Below, piece by piece: positions 17,510 through 26,750 of a stretch of 64,000 nt of DNA. This DNA is from Methanomicrobiales archaeon. Its GTDB lineage: Archaea > Halobacteriota > Methanomicrobia > Methanomicrobiales > Methanospirillaceae. Below the pieces are notes generated by a model that saw only the letters and a list, made by a program, of their open reading frames with translations, had not been told where the DNA came from and ran no database searches. The stretch lies in the NCBI GenBank assembly GCA_025358115.1, contig JANYKQ010000058.1, positions 29,161 to 93,160 of the forward strand. Direction: 5' to 3'. Made by a program: the position numbers and the translations under genes. Position 1 is the first letter of the stretch, and each line of letters opens with the position of its first letter.

Positions 17510-17926
17510 TTATTCGGTTGCGGTATGGGGGGTTTCAGTTTTCCGGACGGGTTTTTTCACCCAGATCAGTTCCTTGCCATCAAAGGCAAAGGATTTCATG
17601 ACAAAAATTTTGAGATCTTTTGGCATCTTTGAGGTATCTGCGTTGCCAGGTACGATGATCGCATAATCGTAGCGCGGACTCGACCCGTCAAATACCGGTT
17701 CAGGGCGAATCAGCTCGTTGATCATATCGAGGGTAACTTCTTTTTTGAACGTAACCAGGAGCCTGACAATCTCCAGGTACCCGTTGTTCATCCGTTTTAC
17801 CAGAACAACAGTATCATAGCCGGTCCCCTTCTTTTTAGGGGTGATCTTCCAGCCGTCAAAACTGGAGTAGATGTGTTTTATCTCCTGCAATACAAAATCG
17901 TGCATGATATCAGTGCAGATGCCCAT
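17510..17926 (-). CDS. Uncharacterised 138-residue protein
   Basis: A soluble alpha/beta-looking protein starting MGICTDIMHDF with alternating hydrophobic strands (TVVLVKRM, IVRLLVTF, DYAIIVPG) and a Lys-rich C-terminus. It could have a restriction-endonuclease-like or small ligand-binding fold, but I see no diagnostic motif and do not name a function. It is a single minus-strand gene with a following A-rich plus-strand tract. Codon use and amino-acid composition look like a real gene. Confidence 0.6.
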   Translation of the reverse strand: MGICTDIMHDFVLQEIKHIYSSFDGWKITPKKKGTGYDTVVLVKRMNNGYLEIVRLLVTFKKEVTLDMINELIRPEPVFDGSSPRYDYAIIVPGNADTSKMPKDLKIFVMKSFAFDGKELIWVKKPVRKTETPHTATE

Positions 17927-18322
17927 AGATACTCAATTAACTTACTTTGTTAAAAAATAAAAATGCTGTGTTAAATACTTTTAACTAACTGTTCATGTTC
18001 ACTGGTCATAGTGAACGAGGAGCGGGATCTCAGAAAGAGATCTTTTCCAGAACTGGTAAAACTGCCTGATGAAATCCAAGGCGCGGAGCAAATTTTATTA
18101 AGTTTATTTACTTAACAATATCATTTTATTAACATAAAATTAATACTAGTTTGCCCAGAAAAACGGGCAGGTCAGAATATTCATTACCGGTTCATGGTAT
18201 AGACATCATGCCACGATGTCTTAATTTCTGACTAATACCTCATTTCCCGGATGCGGCCGCCAGTCAGCGTATCACACTTCTTATGCGACCGCTCCGGCAA
18301 TTAAAAAAAAGAGGCAGGTTAC
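17927..18322. other. Intergenic region with two small inverted repeats
   Basis: About 395 AT-rich bases without a gene. It holds GTTCACT-ggtcat-AGTGAAC (17997-18003 with 18010-18016) and AGACATC-atgccac-GATGTCT (18201-18207 with 18215-18221), both perfect 7-bp inverted repeats. The first lies just upstream of the 17510-17926 gene and could be an operator. A GCCC/GGGC hairpin near 18153-18172 and an A-run near 18303-18310 (oligo-T on the minus strand) may belong to termination of the kinase-fold gene. Confidence 0.45.
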
Positions 18323-19129
18323 TTACGCCCGGATGATTGTCCCGATATTTTTCCCGTTGATCGCTTTCTCGATATTTCCGCGCTTATGGCAGTTGATGAT
18401 CCGCACTTCCCGGATATGCACAGCGTCTTTGAGAAGCTGGACAACCATGGGTTCGAGAACCATGTCCTCGAGATCCATTTTGATCAGTTCTTTGGCCGTG
18501 ATATCCCGGATCAATTCGGCATCGGGATTTTTACGGGGGTCCTCCGCATACAGCCCATCCACATTCTTCCCGATGATGCAGCTCTTTGCCCCGAGCACTT
18601 CAGCGATCAGGAATGCGCCGGTATCGGTACGGTGAGGGGGTACCATGGTATTGCCGGCCGGGTGCTCGTACAGGCCGTACGGGGGCGTGCCATGAATGAC
18701 CGGCAGGATGCCGAGTTTCAGGAGCATCGGGAGTTCAAGGAGATCGCCCGTATGGATCCGCTGGCCATTGTATTTTGAGAGGAGGATAGAGACCATGATC
18801 GCGTTCTGCTCGGAGATCTTTGCCGAGAGTTCCGCAAGGACGCCGGTGGGCATCCCTAAGTCCATACCGATGTCCATGATGTGGCGAACCCGCCCCCCTC
18901 CACCTGTAACAACCAGCAGCTTGTGCTTTCTGGATGCTTCCCCAATCTCTTCGCAGAGCGGGTGCATCACTTCGCGCCCGTAATCGATCGCCCCGTGTCC
19001 TCCTATCTTGATGATATTGATCTCCGGCGCGATACGGATCTGTTCGGTCGCCTTCCGCTTCTTCATCATACCTTTTCGTACGAGTGTTTCACCCTGGAGA
19101 CCACTCTCAAGTTCAAACCGCGTTTTCAT
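18323..19129 (-). CDS. Molybdenum-storage-protein-like amino-acid-kinase-fold protein
   Basis: A 268-residue protein of the amino-acid-kinase/UMP-kinase fold, most like the molybdenum storage protein (MosA/MosB) group: IKIGGHGAIDYG, LVVTGGGGRVRHIMDIGMDLGMPTGVLAELSAKISEQNAIM and GAKSCIIGKNVDGLYAEDP. MoSto stores polyoxomolybdate or tungstate in an ATP-dependent way. Location beside FmdE, TupA-like and MOT1-type genes supports a Mo/W role. A UMP-kinase-like role is the alternative. I take ATG at 19129 rather than the TTG at 19135. Only one subunit is present, whereas Azotobacter has two. Confidence 0.75.
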   Translation of the reverse strand: MKTRFELESGLQGETLVRKGMMKKRKATEQIRIAPEINIIKIGGHGAIDYGREVMHPLCEEIGEASRKHKLLVVTGGGGRVRHIMDIGMDLGMPTGVLAELSAKISEQNAIMVSILLSKYNGQRIHTGDLLELPMLLKLGILPVIHGTPPYGLYEHPAGNTMVPPHRTDTGAFLIAEVLGAKSCIIGKNVDGLYAEDPRKNPDAELIRDITAKELIKMDLEDMVLEPMVVQLLKDAVHIREVRIINCHKRGNIEKAINGKNIGTIIRA

Positions 19130-19267
19130 GTGCAATCAGCCAACCAGTCTATGACAATGGAAAGTTATAAGTCCATGTAAACCAGTTGATATATCAGAGT
19201 CATTACTCTACTGACACGTAAGATTCATGTGCCTGTGGGTTTGAGTGATGGCATGGAGGGAAAAACC

Positions 19268-19474
19268 ATGAAGATCTACGTGCGTGAGCGCCAGAAGGTC
19301 GGAGAAGGCGTTGAGTCGCCCAAGTACCGCATTGTTGCAATAACCGGTGGACAACTCCAGGTTGAGGCAACCCATTTCCGGAAATTCGAAGTCGAGCAGA
19401 TCGCCAAAGATGTGGGCGCAGAAGTTGTGTTTATGAAGCCGGTGGCTGATGAGCACAAGAAGAAACAACACTAA
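19268..19474 (+). CDS. Small conserved-looking unknown protein
   Basis: A 68-residue protein starting MKIYVRERQKVGEG. The track start at 19229 is unlikely because GGAGGG lies about 8 bases before the ATG at 19268. It has strand-rich sequence (YRIVAITGGQLQVEA) and a Lys/His-rich end (DEHKKKQH). It is divergent from the storage-like gene with a short shared promoter region, so co-regulation is possible. Function unknown. Confidence 0.65.
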   Translation: MKIYVRERQKVGEGVESPKYRIVAITGGQLQVEATHFRKFEVEQIAKDVGAEVVFMKPVADEHKKKQH

Positions 19475-19587
19475 TCTTTTTTATTCTGTTCCCGTGTCCT
19501 TACGGGATATGACAGGGATCTGCTCTGGAAAAATTCCGGTGAAGCCTCTTTATGGGAGCATGCACAATAATTCCATGAAGATGATTC

Positions 19588-19926
19588 ATGGCCGCGCTTT
19601 CCGTTGATATTCTGTTCGATGCCGCAGTCCGTATCCAGCTGCTCGAGCGTTCGATAACGATCGTATTTGCCGATAATACCATCCGGATGAAGTTCCCGAC
19701 AACGCGGCGGCTTGCCGAATTTCTCGATGTCCAGCATTATTATGTACTCCCCTATTTTGCCATGATGGAGCAGGAGGAGCTGGTCACCCGGGCCGAGCGG
19801 GTCGGAATTATCACAACGGCGAAAGGCAGCCGGAAAATGATCGATCTCATGCAGCAGAACTACCGGAAGGAATGCAATGAGATTCTTGGCGCAGCAATTT
19901 TTAATGAGTTACTCAAAAAATGCTGA
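19588..19926 (+). CDS. Unknown protein with possible winged-helix fold
   Basis: A 112-residue protein. Residues about 35-85 (FPTTRRLAEFLDVQHYYVLPYFAMMEQ... then a short beta-like GIITTAKGSRKM) resemble a winged helix, but the match is by general pattern only. It lies between the small 68-residue gene and the TupA-like gene, all on the plus strand. It could be a local regulator of the Mo/W genes (speculative). Confidence 0.55.
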   Translation: MAALSVDILFDAAVRIQLLERSITIVFADNTIRMKFPTTRRLAEFLDVQHYYVLPYFAMMEQEELVTRAERVGIITTAKGSRKMIDLMQQNYRKECNEILGAAIFNELLKKC

Positions 19927-20086
19927 AAAGACAGCAGAAACTTTTTTTATTTATTATTAATAAATCCTCGATATCAATAAAAAAACCTTAAAACCATTTG
20001 ATAACCAACTGGTAATCAGATGTTTTTAACTCGGATAAAAAAGAAACATTGAATACTGTTCTTACCTACCGGTATCCGGTTTAATT

Positions 20087-21145
20087 ATGACGAAAAAAGT
20101 GCATGTAACCTTTATTGCAGCAGTATTCCTGCTGTTGTTCCTTGCAGCCTGCTTTGCAGGGTGCACGAGCCAGACTCCGGCCACCCCCGCGACTACGCCA
20201 GCAGCTGTACCGGCTGCAACGACAGTAGCTGCGACCCCGGCTGCGTCGCAGTCCCTCGTTATCGCAACGACCACGAGCCTGTACGACACCAAACTCCTCG
20301 ACTATCTCCAGCCCATGTTCGAGAAGAAGTACAATGTCCAACTCAAGATAACCTCCCAGGGATCCGGTAAGGCCATTGAACTTGCCAAGAATGGTGATGC
20401 AGATGTCCTGCTCGTCCACTCGCCAGCCGCGGAACTGACATTCATGAAAGACGGTTATGGCCTGAACCGGCGCTCGTTCGCTTCAAACTCATTTGTGATC
20501 GTGGGCCCGGCAGCAGATCCGGCCGGTATCAAGGATATGACTCCTGAGAAAGCCATGACAACGCTGCTCTTAAAAGGCACCAACAAGACGGCGGGTATTT
20601 CCTTCGTATCCCGTGGCGATGGTTCCGGAACCCACTCTGCCGAGAAGACAGTCTGGTCCAAAGCCGGATACAACTACACCACCCAGGTCCAGAAGTCCGG
20701 GAACTGGTATGTAGAAGCAGGTAAGGGTATGGGAGAGACGCTCCAGATGGCAAGCGAGAAGGGAGGATACGCTCTGACTGACGAAGGAACATACCTTGCC
20801 TACAAGAGCAAACTCAACCTTGTGCCGGTTGTGACCAAGGGCGCAAGCCTGCTCAACATCTACAGCGTAATGGCAGTCTACAATGACAAGCAGCCCGCTG
20901 ACAAGATCCAGATGGCCAACAATTTCATCAATTTCCTGATCGATCCGCAAACCCAGAAGGACATCGGCACCTTTGGTATTGAAACGTATGGAAAATCCCT
21001 CTTCATCCCCATGAGTGTCGAAGTCCCGACCTCGACTGCGGGCTGGGTAGGAGATTACAGCACGCCGGCAACAGCGATTGCACCGGCACCTGCCGCAACG
21101 ACTGCTCCCGTAACCACTGCTGCACCGGCAGCCACAACAACATAA
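20087..21145 (+). CDS. tupA: TupA-like tungstate/molybdate-binding lipoprotein, orphan
   Basis: A 352-residue exported solute-binding protein. The signal sequence ends in a lipobox-like LAACFAGC, followed by an Ala/Thr/Pro linker. The mature domain has the TupA pattern IATTTSLYDTKLLDYLQPMF, GDADVLLVHSPA, RGDGSGTHSAEKTVW and KGMGETLQMASEKGGYALTDEGTYL. The TTTS and RGDGSGTH segments are typical oxyanion contacts of the family. The C-terminus is again Ala/Thr/Pro-rich and low-complexity. No permease or ATPase gene is adjacent, so it must work with a distant TupBC or have another use. Confidence 0.88.
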   Translation: MTKKVHVTFIAAVFLLLFLAACFAGCTSQTPATPATTPAAVPAATTVAATPAASQSLVIATTTSLYDTKLLDYLQPMFEKKYNVQLKITSQGSGKAIELAKNGDADVLLVHSPAAELTFMKDGYGLNRRSFASNSFVIVGPAADPAGIKDMTPEKAMTTLLLKGTNKTAGISFVSRGDGSGTHSAEKTVWSKAGYNYTTQVQKSGNWYVEAGKGMGETLQMASEKGGYALTDEGTYLAYKSKLNLVPVVTKGASLLNIYSVMAVYNDKQPADKIQMANNFINFLIDPQTQKDIGTFGIETYGKSLFIPMSVEVPTSTAGWVGDYSTPATAIAPAPAATTAPVTTAAPAATTT

Positions 21146-21219
21146 TCTCACTTTTTTTTAACCGGGACCTCCGGTGTTTTGTAGAAATAGTGTGGTCCTG
21201 ATAGAGAGCACACGGCATT

Positions 21220-22347
21220 TCAGTGGATATCCTGCACGGTCTTTTCCTTACGTAAGGAAACGATGTATGCAAGGATCATGCCCACAATAAATGCGAGCGT
21301 CATTGAGCTGACCAGTGCGAGAATCCCTATAATCCCAGTGATCAGAAGCGAGTCGGTCTTGAAACTGTGCCGGCTCATCTCGATCCCGACAAATATCAGG
21401 AGTGCTCCCAGCACACCGACTGCGATGATGGAGAGCACCTGAGGGGAGGAGAAGAAGAGGGCGAGGATGATGAAGATAAGTCCAGCGTAGATATTTGCCC
21501 CACCGGTTCGTGCCCCGTACCGGTACTGTCCTGCAAGTCCTCCCGCCCCATGACACATGGGAAAGCCCCCGAACGGGACGGAAAAGATGTTCATAAGACC
21601 GATGCTTGTCGAGAATTTTTTGGGCGGCACATCCTTTCCAAAGAGATCTTTAGTCAGGAGCGAGGTGGCAAGGATCGCATTGGTGATGGTGAGGACTACC
21701 TGGGGAAGAACGAGTGTTGAGAATGCAGATGAGAAATCCGTTGGCAGGGGAATGACGAGCTGCGGTGCAGGAATCAGGCTTATGGGGGGAACGCCGTACA
21801 GGGCAATTCCCCCGACAAGGCCGACCCCGATGACCACGATCGTGGAGAGGTCCGGGATGGACCGGTACCGTGCAAGGAAATAAAAGGCCGCGATGATGGC
21901 GATGCCGATAAGAAAGAACGTGGGATCCTTAACCACAAATCCCAATGATGACCGGAACAGGAGAAGCGCTAATCCGAGCTGGATACCCCGCACAACACTC
22001 TGGGGGACCCATCGTTCAATGGCTGCAAAGAACCTGCCATAGCCAAGTACGAGAAATATGATCCCGAGGATAAGACCTGCAGCGGCAATCTCACCGCTCC
22101 CGATAGATCCCGCGATCACGATCACCGCTACTGCCTTCATCGGCTCCAGGGGGATAGGCAGCCGGTAATACAGGCCCGTGAGGATGAACCAGATACCAAA
22201 AAAGAGGAGGATATACCGGGCATTGACATCCGAGACCAGTGCGACTGCAAGGATGAGGGGTATGATCGTCCCGAAATCCCCCAGTGATCCCGCCAGCTCG
22301 GAGAGATTGAATCGCAGGGGTGGCAGGGCAGTGGGGGATTTAGGCAT
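21220..22347 (-). CDS. MOT1-type molybdate/sulfate transporter
   Basis: A 375-residue integral membrane protein with about ten hydrophobic segments. Visible signatures of the MOT1/SulP-related group are ELAGSLGDFGTIIPLILA near the N-terminus, PIPLEPMKAVAVI, and GGFPMCHGAGGLAGQYRYGARTGG. Characterised eukaryotic MOT1 proteins carry molybdate, and the gene neighbourhood here makes molybdate the best guess, with sulfate possible. It converges on the TupA-like gene; an oligo-T tract after that gene separates them. Confidence 0.85.
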   Translation of the reverse strand: MPKSPTALPPLRFNLSELAGSLGDFGTIIPLILAVALVSDVNARYILLFFGIWFILTGLYYRLPIPLEPMKAVAVIVIAGSIGSGEIAAAGLILGIIFLVLGYGRFFAAIERWVPQSVVRGIQLGLALLLFRSSLGFVVKDPTFFLIGIAIIAAFYFLARYRSIPDLSTIVVIGVGLVGGIALYGVPPISLIPAPQLVIPLPTDFSSAFSTLVLPQVVLTITNAILATSLLTKDLFGKDVPPKKFSTSIGLMNIFSVPFGGFPMCHGAGGLAGQYRYGARTGGANIYAGLIFIILALFFSSPQVLSIIAVGVLGALLIFVGIEMSRHSFKTDSLLITGIIGILALVSSMTLAFIVGMILAYIVSLRKEKTVQDIH

Positions 22348-22591
22348 ACGTGGCTTGACTCACGAGGGGGAGATGACTCCCTCTTTACGGTAGTACGGGT
22401 CGGGCAGATTTGGTCTTGTTAACCATTATCTGTACTAACGATCGGCTTAATATCTCGTTTTCCTTTAACAGTTGAAGGATTCTTCTGTATTTTTATCTTT
22501 TCCGGAACAGAGCGAAAATTGCCCGGCCTTTGATCGAAAGATTCTTTTTTATACCTGTTTTCCCATTATCCTGTATATACGAGGAATTGTG

Positions 22592-23314
22592 ATGAAGATT
22601 AACCGTATTTATCTGGCATTCATTGCCGTTGTGCTTATGCTTGCATGCTTTTCGGTAGTGTCTGCTGCTGAGCCGATTGGCGGGAACCAGGGCTGGATTG
22701 CTGTTCACTGTAATGTTGATGGAGCCCAGGTCTATTTCGATGGAACGTATGAAGGTGTGATCTCCGGCGGCGTACTTACCGTCCCGGTCTACAGCACCGG
22801 TACCCCACTGAAATCATTCACGGTCAGTAAAGCCGGGTACACCCCGTACACCGGCCCTATCCCGGCCATGCCCGGCAAGGGAGAGACCTTTGATGTGTAT
22901 GCTACCTTAAACCTGGCTACTCCTACTGCCCCCCCGACCCCTGCGGTTATCGGTGGCGGCCAGGGATGGTATGTTGTTAACTGTAATGTGAACGGAGCAA
23001 CCGTCTCATTCAATAACCAGGTTGTGGGTGTAATTACCCAGGGAACCCTGACGGTCCCGGTCTATACTACCGGTACTCCTTATACAACCTATACCGTGTC
23101 TATGAATGGCTACCTGCCATATACTGCAACCTTAACCAGTGTCCCTGCTCCCGGGGAGAGTATCCAGCTCTATGCGACCCTCAACCCGGCCCCAACAGCA
23201 CCCCCGACTGCAGTACCGACACCGGTACCCACCAAATCCCCCCTGCCGCTCCCCCTCATCCTTATCGGGCTGGGTATTGCAGGAATAATATCTATCCGTA
23301 AGGGACGTTTCTGA
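22592..23314 (+). CDS. Surface protein with two PEGA domains
   Basis: I start at ATG 22592, preceded by GAGGAA, rather than at the track start 22472; this gives a signal peptide right at the N-terminus (MKINRIYLAFIAVVLM...VVSAAE). Two repeats of about 75 residues follow, each beginning with GGNQGW or GGGQGW and NCNVNGA/HCNVDGA and running to YATLN, matching the PEGA beta-fold found in archaeal cell-surface proteins. A Pro/Thr linker and a C-terminal membrane segment (LPLILIGLGIAGIISI) with a basic tail anchor it outside the cell. An oligo-T tract follows the stop (about 23328-23335). Confidence 0.8.
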   Translation: MKINRIYLAFIAVVLMLACFSVVSAAEPIGGNQGWIAVHCNVDGAQVYFDGTYEGVISGGVLTVPVYSTGTPLKSFTVSKAGYTPYTGPIPAMPGKGETFDVYATLNLATPTAPPTPAVIGGGQGWYVVNCNVNGATVSFNNQVVGVITQGTLTVPVYTTGTPYTTYTVSMNGYLPYTATLTSVPAPGESIQLYATLNPAPTAPPTAVPTPVPTKSPLPLPLILIGLGIAGIISIRKGRF

Positions 23315-23611
23315 TCCCTGCGGACTCTTTTTTTGTTTTTAAAATCTGACTAAAACGCGTCTTATATTTTCTGACGGCAGACGTTATTCCCGTTGGGTGT
23401 AAAAAAGGTACGGGTCTTCGGTGTTCCGCGCGGGTAAGTGATGCTCCTGAGAATTCGGGCGCAGGGGGAATCATCCTCCATCTCTGTCATCCCTTCGATA
23501 CCCGCGTGACCTGTAACCGTCATGAGCCGGATTTTTAGATCCGTGCGATGCAATCAGGATACCATCGCCCGATACGCTTGTGTTATCAACAAAAAAGAGG
23601 AAATAAAATTT

Positions 23612-24505
23612 TCAGGATGGTGATTTTTTTGCCGGATTATCGCTGGTATCCGTCATCACCTTTTCAATATCCTGCCGGAATTTTTCGAAGTGGAGTTCAT
23701 CAAGTTGCTCAGACAGGAGCCTCCCGCTCCATGCGCGACGGTATACCCATTCGACAATTTTCTGAATCGCAATAATTACCTGCTCTTCGGTCTCAACGGT
23801 CAGCAGTTGTCGGCCGATTTTGGGATGCCTCCCTCTCCTTCCGCCAACCGTGATAAGAAAATGCCGGTGTTCTGCTTTGAGGAGATCAAAATGACAGGAC
23901 TGGATGCATACCCCGCACTGGACGCACTTGTCATCGGTGAGTTCTGAGATGCCATTGCGGATCTTAATCGCCTTTTCTTTACAGTACTCGACGCAGGATC
24001 CACATCCCGTACAGAGACCGGGAGTACGGAGGGGGCGCACTCTCCCAATCACACCAATCTCGTTGAGCATCGGACTGGTACAGGCATTCGGGCAGCCCGA
24101 CAAGGCAATGCGCATCTTTACCGGCATCTCTTTTCCAAACATTTTCTCATCAATTTTTTTGGCGAGACTGATGGTATCGATGTTTGCAAATTTGCAGCGT
24201 TCAATGCCGGGACATGCGATGATATTTACAATCTCATCCTTTTCCGAGCCAACAGGTGTTTCGTTCTTCGCAAGAGCTTTTTCAACTTTTTTGAGCAGGC
24301 CCGGTTTTACATGCGGGATCTCTAACGTCTGGCGGGTGGTGCAGTGAACGGTACCCTTTCCATATTTTTTCGCGATTGTTGCAATACCCCGTAACTGTTC
24401 GATAGAGAAAATACCTGCAGGGGCCCTGATGCGAATGGTACAGAAGTCTGCGTCCCGCTCGGTGATGACGCCCCCTTTCATATGAATACCAAAATCCGTG
24501 CGCAT
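23612..24505 (-). CDS. Dissimilatory-sulfite-reductase-like siroheme/Fe-S protein
   Basis: A 297-residue protein of the sulfite/nitrite reductase superfamily. It has the N-terminal half-domain (HCTTRQTLEIPHVK) and the siroheme-[4Fe-4S] ligand motifs ACPGIERCKF (C-x5-C) and SGCPNACTSP (C-x3-C). An inserted two-cluster ferredoxin segment follows (CTGCGSCVEYC and CVQCGVCIQSC). This arrangement matches the small Dsr-like proteins of methanogens or AsrC-type sulfite reductases. It may reduce sulfite or serve assimilation; the substrate is not proven for this group. Confidence 0.85.
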   Translation of the reverse strand: MRTDFGIHMKGGVITERDADFCTIRIRAPAGIFSIEQLRGIATIAKKYGKGTVHCTTRQTLEIPHVKPGLLKKVEKALAKNETPVGSEKDEIVNIIACPGIERCKFANIDTISLAKKIDEKMFGKEMPVKMRIALSGCPNACTSPMLNEIGVIGRVRPLRTPGLCTGCGSCVEYCKEKAIKIRNGISELTDDKCVQCGVCIQSCHFDLLKAEHRHFLITVGGRRGRHPKIGRQLLTVETEEQVIIAIQKIVEWVYRRAWSGRLLSEQLDELHFEKFRQDIEKVMTDTSDNPAKKSPS

Positions 24506-24964
24506 TGATCAGTAATAGGTAAAAACCTGTTATTAATGATGAGGTGTTGACACGAACCTGTCATTCAAATACGATCATTATCGTTTTTTTATCCTGGTAA
24601 TGCACAATCATATTTATCGGTGAAATATTTTTTAGGATCTCCGGATTTTGCAGTTCCCATGGAGTGGGGTGAATATTACTCTGAACCTTGAACGAGATGG
24701 ATACACATAAAACCGATGCAGGTTAATCTGTTTTATCATCTGGTGATGAAGTCCACCATCAATCGCCCGGACAGGGATGACGACTTCCCTTTTACCGGCA
24801 CCGGTATCCGCGCCAGCCGTCTTTGATCCCGTCAAAGACGAGCTATCCCCGTATGTGGATTATCTAAAAACAATCCCTAACGTGGCCAATCGGGATTTAT
24901 GCAGGAATAATTCCCGGCACCGGTAACAGGACAATGGATGGAACAAGATAAGAGAGGTATACTT
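24506..24964. other. Long intergenic region upstream of the thermosome gene
   Basis: About 460 bases. Directly upstream of the sulfite-reductase-like gene (about 24512-24535) is an imperfect palindrome, TAATAGGTaaaaACCtgTTATTA, that could be its operator. Further on is the perfect 9-bp inverted repeat at 24818-24840, listed separately. The 67-residue minus-strand track ORF at 24632-24835 overlaps that repeat and looks like chance. Confidence 0.5.
24818..24840. repeat. Perfect 9-bp inverted repeat upstream of the thermosome gene
   Basis: CGTCTTTGA-tcccg-TCAAAGACG, arms at 24818-24826 and 24832-24840. It ends about 125 bases before the thermosome ATG at 24965. There is no T-run after it, so a terminator is unlikely; an operator or RNA hairpin in the leader is more plausible. 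Confidence 0.6.
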
Positions 24965-26584
24965 ATGTCACAACAACTCGGGGGACAACCCATAATTATC
25001 ATGAGGGAAGGAGCAACGACAACCCACGGTCAGGATGCCCAGAACAGCAATTTTACCGCTGCACGAGCTGTTGCGACAGCGGTCCAGTCAACCCTTGGCC
25101 CCAGGGGCATGGACAAGATGCTCATCGATGGTATGGGGGATATCACCATCACCAACGACGGGGTCACCATTCTTAAAGAGATGGATATCGATCACCCTGC
25201 CGCAAAGATGATGGTTGAGATTGCAAAGGTGCAGGATGCTGAAGTCGGCGATGGCACGACAACTGCGGTCATCCTCGCAGGGGAACTCTTAAAGAACGCG
25301 GAGGCGCTTCTCAAACAGAAGATCCACCCAACCAGTATCGCTGAGGGTTACCGCATGGCAGCCCAGAAGTCACTCGTGCTGCTTGACAAGTACGCTATAA
25401 CGGTAAAACCGACCGATACCGTTATTCTCAAGAAGATTGCGGAAACCGCACTCACCGGCAAGAACTCGGAAATAGCAAAGACCCACCTCTGCGAGATTAT
25501 TGTCAAGGCAGTCACGTTCGTCACTGATGCTGATGGTACCGCAGACCTCGCCCACATCAACGTGGAGAAGAAGGTTGGCGGCTCGGTGGATGATTCGGCC
25601 CTCGTAGAAGGTATGGTCATTGATAAAGAACGCGGGCACCCGAATATGCCCAAAATCGTGAAGGATGCGAAGATCCTTCTCCTGAACGCAGCGCTCGAAT
25701 TCAAGAAGACCGAAGTGAATGCAAAGATCAATATATCTTCACCCGGGCAGTCACAGGCTTTCCTCGATAGTGAGGAACAGATGGTTCACGATATGGTGAA
25801 CAAGGTCATAAAGAGCAAGGCAAATGTCGTCTTCTGTCAGAAAGGCATCGATGATGTTGCACTGCACTACCTTACCAAAGCCGGCATCCTTGCAGCCCGC
25901 AGGTTAAAAAAGAGCGATATCGAAAACATTGCCCGTGCAACGGGCGCAAATATCGTCAACAGCGTTGATACCATCACGACAAAGGATCTTGGCACGGCCG
26001 GTCTTGTCGAGGAGAAAACGGTTTCAAACGATGAGATGATCTATATTTCAAAGTGCAAAAACCCCAAATCGGTCTCCATCATCGTCCGTGGCGGAACTGA
26101 GCATGTGGTTGACGAACTCGAACGTGCCATCCACGACGCCCTCATGGTTGTCAGCGTAGTTGTTGCAGGGAAAAAGATTGTACCCGGCGGGGGAGCTCCC
26201 GAGACAGAACTCTCTTTAAGGCTCCGCGAGTATGCTGCATCGGTCGGTGGCCGCAGCCAGCTTGCCATTGAATCGTTTGCAAGCGCGATGGAGATCATCC
26301 CGCGTGTGCTTGCAGAGAATTCCGGGTTTGACCCGATCAATACGCTTGTCGACCTCCGGGCAGCCCATGAGTCAGGCAAGAAGAACCACGGGCTTGATGT
26401 TCTGACCGGTAAACCGGCTGACATGCTCAAGGCGGGCGTTGTCGAACCCCTCCGGGTTAAAACACAGGCAATCTCCAGTGCAGCCGAGGCGGCAGTCATG
26501 ATCCTCCGGATTGATGATGTTATCACCTCTTCAAAGGCCGGCGGACCTGCCGGTGGCATGCCTCCGGGTATGGGCGGTTATTAA
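24965..26584 (+). CDS. thsA: Thermosome (group II chaperonin) subunit
   Basis: A 539-residue chaperonin from ATG 24965, which has GAGGT about 8 bases upstream; the track start at 24938 adds an unlikely 9 residues. Signatures are [43 protein letters not shown] in the N-terminal ATP site and [13 protein letters not shown] near the C-terminus. The end is Gly/Met-rich ([10 protein letters not shown]), typical of thermosomes. It folds proteins in a double-ring ATP-driven cage. The gene is monocistronic. Confidence 0.97.
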   Translation: MSQQLGGQPIIIMREGATTTHGQDAQNSNFTAARAVATAVQSTLGPRGMDKMLIDGMGDITITNDGVTILKEMDIDHPAAKMMVEIAKVQDAEVGDGTTTAVILAGELLKNAEALLKQKIHPTSIAEGYRMAAQKSLVLLDKYAITVKPTDTVILKKIAETALTGKNSEIAKTHLCEIIVKAVTFVTDADGTADLAHINVEKKVGGSVDDSALVEGMVIDKERGHPNMPKIVKDAKILLLNAALEFKKTEVNAKINISSPGQSQAFLDSEEQMVHDMVNKVIKSKANVVFCQKGIDDVALHYLTKAGILAARRLKKSDIENIARATGANIVNSVDTITTKDLGTAGLVEEKTVSNDEMIYISKCKNPKSVSIIVRGGTEHVVDELERAIHDALMVVSVVVAGKKIVPGGGAPETELSLRLREYAASVGGRSQLAIESFASAMEIIPRVLAENSGFDPINTLVDLRAAHESGKKNHGLDVLTGKPADMLKAGVVEPLRVKTQAISSAAEAAVMILRIDDVITSSKAGGPAGGMPPGMGGY

Positions 26585-26622
26585 TTTTTCAATCTTTTTT
26601 TGTTGAATTTTTTTTATTCCTC
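26585..26622 (+). terminator. Oligo-T tracts after the thermosome gene
   Basis: Three T-runs (ttttt, ttttttt, tttttttt) lie in the first 40 bases after the thermosome stop, a typical archaeal terminator. Confidence 0.6.
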
Positions 26623-26750
26623 TCATCGCAGTCCCCGTTTATTTCCGCTATTTTCCCCTGATTTTACGTCCGGTCCCACTCCGCACATCACGTTAATTCA
26701 GAAAACCTGACGAAACCTTAACAACCTTTCCTGCCGAAAATATTGGCACT

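Noticed and set aside
24632-24835. 67-residue minus-strand ORF upstream of the thermosome gene
   Set aside because: It overlaps the perfect palindrome and has no ribosome-binding site or recognisable pattern.
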